From NCBI GenBank assembly GCA_034359265.1, contig CP136893.1, positions 50,045,501-50,109,500 on the forward strand: a DNA stretch of 64,000 bases. The letters run 5' to 3'. Position numbers and translations under genes: made by a program. Position 1 is the stretch's first letter, and the number at the start of each line of letters is the position of its first letter. This document shows positions 48,736 to 59,427 of the stretch, one piece after another. This DNA comes from Canna indica (Eukaryota > Streptophyta > Magnoliopsida > Zingiberales > Cannaceae). Under the pieces are notes generated by a model. The model did no database searches. It was not told the origin of the DNA and saw nothing but the letters and a program-made list of their open reading frames with translations.

Positions 48736-49221
48736 TAATGCAAAGAATTGCATGATTTTTCGAATAGAATCTTGAACGAAGCCAACTGATTGAACTTCAG
48801 GGTATCGGTTCGAAACAACCAGAAATCTGAGTCCCGAGCGACTCCAGAACATTCACTGTGATGGGAGAAGTTGTTAATCGAGTTATTTTTTACAGACTAA
48901 TGCAAAGAATTGCTCGATTTTTCGAATAGAATCTTGAACGAAGCCGACTGATTGAACTTTGGGGTATCGGTTCGAAACGACCAGAAATCTGAGTCCCGAG
49001 CGACTCCAGAACATTCACTGTGATGGGAGAAGTTGTTAATCGAGTTATTTTTTACAGACTAATGCAGATAATTGCACGATTTTTCGAATAGAATCTTGAA
49101 CGAAGCCGACTGATTGAACTTCGGGGTATCGGTTCGAAACGACCAGAAATCTGAGTCCCGAGCGACTCTAGAACATTCACTGTGATGGGAGAAGTTGTTA
49201 ATCGAGTTATTTTTTACAGAC
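48736..49221. repeat. 3-monomer unit (486 bp), copy 2, with exchange joint
   Basis: Copy of 48,250-48,735. Its catga monomer is entered through TTTTTTACAG, whereas every ordinary catga monomer nearby is entered through GACAG. The exchange joint therefore lies at about 48,727-48,753. The cagat monomer has a private CTCTAGAAC near 49,168. Confidence 0.85.
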
Positions 49222-51003
49222 AAATGCAAAGAATTGCTCGATTTTTCGAATAGAATCTTGAACGAAGCCGACTGATTGAACTTCGGGGTATCGGTTCGAA
49301 ACGACCAGAAATCTGAGTCCCGAGCGACTCCAGAACATTCACTGTGATGGGAGAAGTTGTTAATCGAGTTATTTTTTACAGACTAATGCAGAGAATTGCA
49401 CGATTTTTCGAATAGAATCTTGAACGAAGCCGACTGATTGAACTTCGGGGTATCGGTTCGAAACGACCAGAAATCTGAGTCCCGAGCGACTCCAGAACAT
49501 TCACTGTGATGGGAGAAGTTGTTAATCGAGTTATTTTTTACAGACTAATGCAAAGAATTGCTCGATTTTTCGAATAGAATCTTGAACGAAGCCGACTGAT
49601 TGAACTTCGGGGTATCGGTTCGAAACGACCAGAAATCTGAGTCCCGAGCGACTCCAGAACAGTCACTGTGATGGGAGAAGTTGTTAATCGAGTTAATTTT
49701 GACAGACTAATGCAAAGAATTGCATGATTTTTCGAATAGAATCTTGAACGAAGCCAACTGATTGAACTTCAGGGTATCGGTTCGAAACGACCAGAAATCT
49801 GAGTCCCGAGCGACTCCAGAACATTCACTGTGATGGGAGAAGTTGTTAATCGAGTTATTTTTTACAGACTAATGCAAAGAATTGCTCGATTTTTCGAATA
49901 GAATCTTGAACGAAGCCGACTGATTGAACTTCGGGGTATCGGTTCGAAACGACCAGAAATCTGAGTCCCGAGCGACTCCAGAACAGTCACTGTGATGGGA
50001 GAAGTTGTTAATCGAGTTAATTTTGACAGACTAATGCAAAGAATTGCATGATTTTTCGAATAGAATCTTGAACGAAGCCGACTGATTAAACTTCGGGGTA
50101 TCGGCTCGGAACGACCAGCAATCTGTGACACGAGCGACTCCAGAACATTCACTGTGATGGGAGAAGTTGTTAATCGAGTTATTTTTTACAGACTAACGCA
50201 GAGAATTGCACGATTTTTTGAATAGAATCTTGAACGAAGCCGACTGATTGAACTTCGGGGTATCGGCTCGAAACGACTAGCAATCTGTGACCCGAGCGAC
50301 TCCAGAACATTCACTGTGATGGGAGAAGTTGTTAATCGAGTTATTTTTTACAGACTAATGCAAAGAATTGCTCGATTTTTCGAATAGAATCTTGAACGAA
50401 GCCGACTGATTGAACTTCGGGGTATCGGTTCGAAACGACCAGAAATCTGAGTCCCGAGCGACTCCAGAACATTCACTGTGATGGGAGAAGTTGTTAATCG
50501 AGTTATTTTTGAGAAACTAATGCAAAGAATTGCACGCTTTTTGGAATAGAATCTTGAACGAAGCCGACTGATTGAACTTCGGGGTATCGGTTCGAAACGA
50601 CAAGAAATCTGAGTCCCGAGCGACTCCAGAACATTCACTGTGATGGGAGAAGTTGTTAATCGAGTTATTTTTGAGAAACTAATGCAAAGAATTGCACGCT
50701 TTTTGGAATAGAATCTTGAACGAAGCCGACTGATTGAACTTCGGGGTATCGGTTCGAAACGACCAGAAATCTGAGTCCCGAGCGACTCCAGAACATTCAC
50801 TGTGATGGGAGAAGTTGTTAATCGAGTTATTTTTTACAGACTAATGCAGATAATTGCACGATTTTTCGAATAGAATCTTGAACGAAGCCGACTGATTGAA
50901 CTTCGGGGTATCGGTTCGAAACGACCAGAAATCTGAGTCCCGAGCGACTCCAGAACATTCACTGTGATGGGAGAAGTTGTTAATCGAGTTATTTTTTACA
51001 GAC
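49222..51003. repeat. 11-monomer stretch; part of an 18-monomer (2,916 bp) spacing
   Basis: 48,736-50,841 matches 45,820-47,925 monomer for monomer at an offset of 2,916 bp. It includes the ACAAATGC unit, two CAGTCAC/GTTAATTTTGACAG units, TAACGCAG (50,194) and the two cacgc monomers. A cagat monomer at 50,842 follows. Confidence 0.82.
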
Positions 51004-52137
51004 AAATGCAAAGAATTGCTCGATTTTTCGAATAGAATCTTGAACGAAGCCGACTGATTGAACTTCGGGGTATCGGTTCGAAACGACCAGAAATCTGAGT
51101 CCCGAGCGACTCCAGAACATTCACTGTGATGGGAGAAGTTGTTAATCGAGTTATTTTTTACAGACTAATGCAGAGAATTGCACGATTTTTCGAATAGAAT
51201 CTTGAACGAAGCCGACTGATTGAACTTCGGGGTATCGGTTCGAAACGACCAGAAATCTGAGTCCCGAGCGACTCCAGAACATTCACTGTGATGGGAGAAG
51301 TTGTTAATCGAGTTATTTTTTACAGACTAATGCAAAGAATTGCTCGATTTTTCGAATAGAATCTTGAACGAAGCCGACTGATTGAACTTCGGGGTATCGG
51401 TTCGAAACGACCAGAAATCTGAGTCCCGAGCGACTCCAGAACAGTCACTGTGATGGGAGAAGTTGTTAATCGAGTTAATTTTGACAGACTAATGCAAAGA
51501 ATTGCATGATTTTTCGAATAGAATCTTGAACGAAGCCAACTGATTGAACTTCAGGGTATCGGTTCGAAACGACCAGAAATCTGAGTCCCGAGCGACTCCA
51601 GAACATTCACTGTGATGGGAGAAGTTGTTAATCGAGTTATTTTTTACAGACTAATGCAAAGAATTGCTCGATTTTTCGAATAGAATCTTGAACGAAGCCG
51701 ACTGATTGAACTTCGGGATATCGGTTCGAAACGACCATAAATCTGAGTCCCGAGCGACTCCAGAACAGTCACTGTGATGGGAGAAGTTGTTAATTGAGTT
51801 ATTTTTGACAGACTAATGCAAAGAATTGGATGATTTTTCGAATAGAATCTTGAACGAAGCCGACTGATTGAACTTCAGGGTATCGGCTCGAAACGACCAG
51901 CAATCTGTGACACGAGCGACTCCAGAACATTCACTGTGATGGGAGAAGTTGTTAATCGAGTTATTTTTTACAGACTAATGCAGAGAATTGCACGATTTTT
52001 CGAATAAAATCTTGAACGAAGCCGACTGATTGAACTTCGGGGTATCGGCTCGAAACGACCAGCAATCTCTGACTCGAGCGACTCCAGAACATTCACTGTG
52101 ATGGGAGAAGTTGTTAATCGAGTTATTTTTTACAGAC
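51004..52137. repeat. 7-monomer unit (1,134 bp), copy 1, nested
   Basis: The order is ctcga, cagag, ctcga/CAGTCAC, catga/GCCAAC, ctcga with GGGATATCGG and ACCATAAATC, GGATGA, and cagag with AATAAAATC. It repeats directly at 52,138-53,271 and again as the pair 55,216-56,349 and 56,350-57,483, so the 7-mer duplication predates the 26-mer one. Elsewhere (20,411 and 34,018) the same series occurs once. Confidence 0.85.
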
Positions 52138-53271
52138 TAATGCAAAGAATTGCTCGATTTTTCGAATAGAATCTTGAACGAAGCCGACTGATTGAACTTC
52201 GGGGTATCGGTTCGAAACGACCAGAAATCTGAGTCCCGAGCGACTCCAGAACATTCACTGTGATGGGAGAAGTTGTTAATCGAGTTATTTTTTACAGACT
52301 AATGCAGAGAATTGCACGATTTTTCGAATAGAATCTTGAACGAAGCCGACTGATTGAACTTCGGGGTATCGGTTCGAAACGACCAGAAATCTGAGTCCCG
52401 AGCGACTCCAGAACATTCACTGTGATGGGAGAAGTTGTTAATCGAGTTATTTTTTACAGACTAATGCAAAGAATTGCTCGATTTTTCGAATAGAATCTTG
52501 AACGAAGCCGACTGATTGAACTTCAGGGTATCGGTTCGAAACGACCAGAAATCTGAGTCCCGAGCGACTCCAGAATAGTCACTGTGATGGGAGAAGTTGT
52601 TAATCGAGTTAATTTTGACAGACTAATGCAAAGAATTGCATGATTTTTCGAATAGAATCTTGAACGAAGCCAACTGATTGAACTTCAGGGTATCGGTTCG
52701 AAACGACCAGAAATCTGAGTCCCGAGCGACTCCAGAACATTCACTGTGATGGGAGAAGTTGTTAATCGAGTTATTTTTTACAGACTAATGCAAAGAATTG
52801 CTCGATTTTTCGAATAGAATCTTGAACGAAGCCGACTGATTGAACTTCGGGATATCGGTTCGAAACGACCATAAATCTGAGTCCCGAGCGACTCCAGAAC
52901 AGACACTGTGATGGGAGAAGTTGTTAATTGAGTTATTTTTGACAGACTAATGCAAAGAATTGGATGATTTTTCGAATAGAATCTTGAACGAAGCCGACTG
53001 ATTGAACTTCAGGGTATCGGCTCGAAACGACCAGCAATCTGTGACACGAGCGACTCCAGAACATTCACTGTGATGGGAGAAGTTGTTAATCGAGTTATTT
53101 TTTACAGACTAATGCAGAGAATTGCACGATTTTTCGAATAAAATCTTGAACGAAGCCGACTGATTGAACTTCGGGGTATCGGCTCGAAACGACCAGCAAT
53201 CTGTGACCCGAGCGACTCCAGAACATTCACTGTGATGGGAGAAGTTGTTAATCGAGTTATTTTTTACAGAC
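52138..53271. repeat. 7-monomer unit (1,134 bp), copy 2, nested
   Basis: Repeats 51,004-52,137. Its first ctcga unit is entered through TACAGACTAATGC rather than TACAGACAAATGC. The CAGTCAC unit carries CAGAATAGTC, a change shared with the matching unit of copy B (about 56,786). Confidence 0.85.
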
Positions 53272-53433
53272 TAATGCAAAGAATTGCTCGATTTTTTGAA
53301 TAGAATCTTGAACGAAGCCGACTGATTGAACTTTGGCGTATCGATTCGAATCGCACAGAAATCTGAGTCCTGAGCGACTCCAGAACATTCACTGTGATGG
53401 GAGAAGTTGTTAATCGAGTTATTTTTGAGAAAC
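53272..53433. repeat. G-type monomer with a perfect 12-bp palindrome (representative)
   Basis: The right half reads ACTTTGGCGTATCGATTC, then GAATCGCACAG and GAGTCCTGAG. CGATTCGAATCG is a perfect palindrome. This form is present in monomers starting at 21,545, 35,152, 37,906, 38,554, 40,660, 40,984, 42,511, 42,835, 53,272 and 57,484. Monomers at 17,334, 19,115, 32,884 and 44,038 have the intermediate CGGTTCGAATCG. The changes cluster in positions 62-100, while the rest of the monomer is ordinary. Confidence 0.9.
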
Positions 53434-55215
53434 TAATGCAAAGAATTGCACGCTTTTTGGAATAGAATCTTGAACGAAGCCGACTGATTGAACTTCGGGG
53501 TATCGGTTCGAAATGACCAGAAATCTGAGTCCCGAGCGACTCCAGAACATTCACTGTGATGGGAGAAGTTGTTAATCGAGTTATTTTTGACAGACTAATG
53601 CAAAGAATTGCATGATTTTTCGAATAGAATCTTGAACGAAGCCGACTGATTAAACTTCGGGGTATCGGCTCGGAACGACCAGCAATCTGTGACACGAGCG
53701 ACTCCAGAACATTCATTATGATGGGAGAAGTTATTAATCGAGTTATTTTTTACAGACTAATGCAGAGAATTGCACGATTTTTTGAATAGAATCTTGAACG
53801 AAGCCGACTGATTGAACTTCGGGGTATCGGCTCGAAACGACCAGCAATCTGTGACCCGAGCGACTCCAGAACATTCACTGTGATGGGAGAAGTTGTTAAT
53901 CGAGTTATTTTTTACAGACTAATGCAAAGAATTGCTCGATTTTTCGAATAGAATCTTGAACGAAGCCGACTGATTGAAGTTCGGGGTATCGGTTCGAAAT
54001 GACCAGAAATCTGAGTCCCGAGCGACTCCAGAACATTCACTGTGATGGGAGAAGTTGTTAATCGAGTTATTTTTGAGAAACTAATGCAAAGAATTGCACG
54101 CTTTTTGGAATAGAATCTTGGACGAAGCCGACTGATTGAACTTCGGGGTATCGGTTCGAAACGACCAGAAATCTGAGTCCCGAGCGACTCCAGAACATTC
54201 ACTGTGATGGGAGAAGTTGTTAATCGAGTTATTTTTGAGAAACTAATGCAAAGAATTGCACGCTTTTTGGAATAGAATCTTGAACGAAGCCGACTGATTG
54301 AACTTCGGGGTATCGGTTCGAAACGACCAGAAATCTGAGTCCCGAGCGACTCCAGAACATTCACTGTGATGGGAGAAGTTGTTAATCGAGTTATTTTTTA
54401 CAGACTAATGCAGATAATTGCACGATTTTTCGAATAGAATCTTGAACGAAGCCGACTGATTGAACTTCGGGGTATCGGTTCGAAACGACCAGAAATCTGA
54501 GTCCCGAGCGACTCCAGAACATTCACTGTGATGGGAGAAGTTGTTAATCGAGTTATTTTTTACAGACTAATGCAAAGAATTGCTTGATTTTTCGAATAGA
54601 ATCTTGAACGAAGCCGACTGATTGAACTTCGGGGTATCGGTTCGAAACGACCAGAAATCTGAGTCCCGAGCGACTCCAGAACATTCACTGTGATGGGAGA
54701 AGTTGTTAATCGAGTTATTTTTTACAGACTAATGCAGAGAATTGCACGATTTTTCGAATAGAATCTTGAACGAAGCCGACTGATTGAACTTCGGGGTATC
54801 GGTTCGAAACGACCAGAAATCTGAGTCCCGAGCGACTCCAGAACAGTCACTGTGATGGGAGAAGTTGTTAATCGAGTTATTTTTGATAGACTAATGCAAA
54901 GAATTGCATGATTTTTCGAATAGAATCTTGAACGAAGCCAACTGATTGAACTTCAGGGTATCGGTTCGAAACGACCAGAAATCTGAGTCCCGAGCGACTC
55001 CAGAACATTCACTGTGATGGGAGAAGTTGTTAATCGAGTTATTTTTTACAGACTAATGCAAAGAATTGCTTGATTTTTCGAATAGAATCTTGAACGAAGC
55101 CGACTGATTGAACTTCGGGGTATCGGTTCGAAACGACCAGAAATCTGAGTCCCGAGCGACTCCAGAACATTCACTGTGATGGGAGAAGTTGTTAATCGAG
55201 TTATTTTTTACAGAC

Positions 55216-58200
55216 AAATGCAAAGAATTGCTCGATTTTTCGAATAGAATCTTGAACGAAGCCGACTGATTGAACTTCGGGGTATCGGTTCGAAACGACC
55301 AGAAATCTGAGTCCCGAGCGACTCCAGAACATTCACTGTGATGGGAGAAGTTGTTAATCGAGTTATTTTTTACAGACTAATGCAGAGAATTGCACGATTT
55401 TTCGAATAGAATCTTGAACGAAGCCGACTGATTGAACTTCGGGGTATCGGTTCGAAACGACCAGAAATCTGAGTCCCGAGCGACTCCAGAACATTCACTG
55501 TGATGGGAGAAGTTGTTAATCGAGTTATTTTTTACAGACTAATGCAAAGAATTGCTCGATTTTTCGAATAGAATCTTGAACGAAGCCGACTGATTGAACT
55601 TCGGGGTATCGGTTCGAAACGACCAGAAATCTGAGTCCCGAGCGACTCCAGAACAGTCACTGTGATGGGAGAAGTTGTTAATCGAGTTAATTTTGACAGA
55701 CTAATGCAAAGAATTGCATGATTTTTCGAATAGAATCTTGAACGAAGCCAACTGATTGAACTTCAGGGTATCGGTTCGAAACGACCAGAAATCTGAGTCC
55801 CGAGCGACTCCAGAACATTCACTGTGATGGGAGAAGTTGTTAATCGAGTTATTTTTTACAGACTAATGCAAAGAATTGCTCGATTTTTCGAATAGAATCT
55901 TGAACGAAGCCGACTGATTGAACTTCGGGATATCGGTTCGAAACGACCATAAATCTGAGTCCCGAGCGACTCCAGAACAGTCACTGTGATGGGAGAAGTT
56001 GTTAATTGAGTTATTTTTGACAGACTAATGCAAAGAATTGGATGATTTTTCGAATAGAATCTTGAACGAAGCCGACTGATTGAACTTCAGGGTATCGGCT
56101 CGAAACGACCAGCAATCTGTGACACGAGCGACTCCAGAACATTCACTGTGATGGGAGAAGTTGTTAATCGAGTTATTTTTTACAGACTAATGCAGAGAAT
56201 TGCACGATTTTTCGAATAAAATCTTGAACGAAGCCGACTGATTGAACTTCGGGGTATCGGCTCGAAATGACCAGCAATCTGTGACCCGAGCGACTCCAGA
56301 ACATTCACTGTGATGGGAGAAGTTGTTAATCGAGTTATTTTTTACAGACTAATGCAAAGAATTGCTCGATTTTTCGAATAGAATCTTGAACGAAGCCGAC
56401 TGATTGAACTTCGGGGTATCGGTTCGAAACGACCAGAAATCTGAGTCCCGAGCGACTCCAGAACATTCACTGTGATGGGAGAAGTTGTTAATCGAGTTAT
56501 TTTTTACAGACTAATGCAGAGAATTGCACGATTTTTCGAATAGAATCTTGAACGAAGCCGACTGATTGAACTTCGGGGTATCGGTTCGAAACGACCAGAA
56601 ATCTGAGTCCCGAGCGACTCCAGAACATTCACTGTGATGGGAGAAGTTGTTAATCGAGTTATTTTTTACAGACTAATGCAAAGAATTGCTCGATTTTTCG
56701 AATAGAATCTTGAACGAAGCCGACTGATTGAACTTCGGGGTATCGGTTCGAAACGACCAGAAATCTGAGTCCCGAGCGACTCCAGAATAGTCACTGTGAT
56801 GGGAGAAGTTGTTAATCGAGTTAATTTTGACAGACTAATGCAAAGAATTGCATGATTTTTCGAATAGAATCTTGAACGAAGCCAACTGATTGAACTTCAG
56901 GGTATCGGTTCGAAACGACCAGAAATCTGAGTCCCGAGCGACTCCAGAACATTCACTGTGATGGGAGAAGTTGTTAATCGAGTTATTTTTTACAGACTAA
57001 TGCAAAGAATTGCTCGATTTTTCGAATAGAATCTTGAACGAAGCCGACTGATTGAACTTCGGGATATCGGTTCGAAACGACCATAAATCTGAGTCCCGAG
57101 CGACTCCAGAACAGTCACTGTGATGGGAGAAGTTGTTAATTGAGTTATTTTTGACAGACTAATGCAAAGAATTGGATGATTTTTCGAATAGAATCTTGAA
57201 CGAAGCCGACTGATTGAACTTCAGGGTATCGGCTCGAAACGACCAGCAATCTGTGACACGAGCGACTCCAGAACATTCACTGTGATGGGAGAAGTTGTTA
57301 ATCGAGTTATTTTTTACAGACTAATGCAGAGAATTGCACGATTTTTCGAATAAAATCTTGAACGAAGCCGACTGATTGAACTTCGGGGTATCGGCTCGAA
57401 ACGACCAGCAATCTGTGACCCGAGCGACTCCAGAACATTCACTGTGATGGGAGAAGTTGTTAATCGAGTTATTTTTTACAGACTAATGCAAAGAATTGCT
57501 CGATTTTTTGAATAGAATCTTGAACGAAGCCGACTGATTGAACTTTGGCGTATCGATTCGAATCGCACAGAAATCTGAGTCCTGAGCGACTCCAGAACAT
57601 TCACTGTGATGGGAGAAGTTGTTAATCGAGTTATTTTTGAGAAACTAATGCAAAGAATTGCACGCTTTTTGGAATAGAATCTTGAACGAAGCCGACTGAT
57701 TGAACTTCGGGGTATCGGTTCGAAATGACCAGAAATCTGAGTCCCGAGCGACTCCAGAACATTCACTGTGATGGGAGAAGTTGTTAATCGAGTTATTTTT
57801 GACAGACTAATGCAAAGAATTGCATGATTTTTCGAATAGAATCTTGAACGAAGCCGACTGATTAAACTTCGGGGTATCGGCTCGGAACGACCAGCAATCT
57901 GTGACACGAGCGACTCCAGAACATTCATTATGATGGGAGAAGTTATTAATCGAGTTATTTTTTACAGACTAATGCAGAGAATTGCACGATTTTTTGAATA
58001 GAATCTTGAACGAAGCCGACTGATTGAACTTCGGGGTATCGGCTCGAAACGACCAGCAATCTGTGACCCGAGCGACTCCAGAACATTCACTGTGATGGGA
58101 GAAGTTGTTAATCGAGTTATTTTTTACAGACTAATGCAAAGAATTGCTCGATTTTTCGAATAGAATCTTGAACGAAGCCGACTGATTGAAGTTCGGGGTA

Positions 58201-59427
58201 TCGGTTCGAAATGACCAGAAATCTGAGTCCCGAGCGACTCCAGAACATTCACTGTGATGGGAGAAGTTGTTAATCGAGTTATTTTTGAGAAACTAATGCA
58301 AAGAATTGCACGCTTTTTGGAATAGAATCTTGGACGAAGCCGACTGATTGAACTTCGGGGTATCGGTTCGAAACGACCAGAAATCTGAGTCCCGAGCGAC
58401 TCCAGAACATTCACTGTGATGGGAGAAGTTGTTAATCGAGTTATTTTTGAGAAACTAATGCAAAGAATTGCACGCTTTTTGGAATAGAATCTTGAACGAA
58501 GCCGACTGATTGAACTTCGGGGTATCGGTTCGAAACGACCAGAAATCTGAGTCCCGAGCGACTCCAGAACATTCACTGTGATGGGAGAAGTTGTTAATCG
58601 AGTTATTTTTTACAGACTAATGCAGATAATTGCACGATTTTTCGAATAGAATCTTGAACGAAGCCGACTGATTGAACTTCGGGGTATCGGTTCGAAACGA
58701 CCAGAAATCTGAGTCCCGAGCGACTCCAGAACATTCACTGTGATGGGAGAAGTTGTTAATCGAGTTATTTTTTACAGACTAATGCAAAGAATTGCTTGAT
58801 TTTTCGAATAGAATCTTGAACGAAGCCGACTGATTGAACTTCGGGGTATCGGTTCGAAACGACCAGAAATCTGAGTCCCGAGCGACTCCAGAACATTCAC
58901 TGTGATGGGAGAAGTTGTTAATCGAGTTATTTTTTACAGACTAATGCAGAGAATTGCACGATTTTTCGAATAGAATCTTGAACGAAGCCGACTGATTGAA
59001 CTTCGGGGTATCGGTTCGAAACGACCAGAAATCTGAGTCCCGAGCGACTCCAGAACAGTCACTGTGATGGGAGAAGTTGTTAATCGAGTTATTTTTGATA
59101 GACTAATGCAAAGAATTGCATGATTTTTCGAATAGAATCTTGAACGAAGCCAACTGATTGAACTTCAGGGTATCGGTTCGAAACGACCAGAAATCTGAGT
59201 CCCGAGCGACTCCAGAACATTCACTGTGATGGGAGAAGTTGTTAATCGAGTTATTTTTTACAGACTAATGCAAAGAATTGCTTGATTTTTCGAATAGAAT
59301 CTTGAACGAAGCCGACTGATTGAACTTCGGGGTATCGGTTCGAAACGACCAGAAATCTGAGTCCCGAGCGACTCCAGAACATTCACTGTGATGGGAGAAG
59401 TTGTTAATCGAGTTATTTTGTACAGAC
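55216..59427. repeat. Second 26-monomer tandem duplication (4,212 bp), copy B
   Basis: Copy of 51,004-55,215. The GCTTGA monomer at its end (59,266) goes on through TTTTGTACAG. The equivalent monomer at 55,054 goes on through TACAGACAAATGC, as the monomer at 50,842 does. The unequal exchange therefore fell within or just after 55,054-55,215. Private change: CTCGAAATGACC near 56,265. Confidence 0.92.

Larger units (their letters stand above)
51004..55215. repeat. Second 26-monomer tandem duplication (4,212 bp), copy A
   Basis: The order of types and the rare markers recur exactly 4,212 bp later: GAATTGGATGATT (51,814; 52,948), AATAAAATC, CAGAATAGTC, GAAGTTCGGGG (about 53,979), CTTGGACG and GCTTGATT. 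A few private differences separate the copies: TCTCTGACTCGAG (about 52,067), TTCAGGG in the 52,462 monomer and CAGACACTG (about 52,899). It contains a nested 7-mer duplication. Confidence 0.92.
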
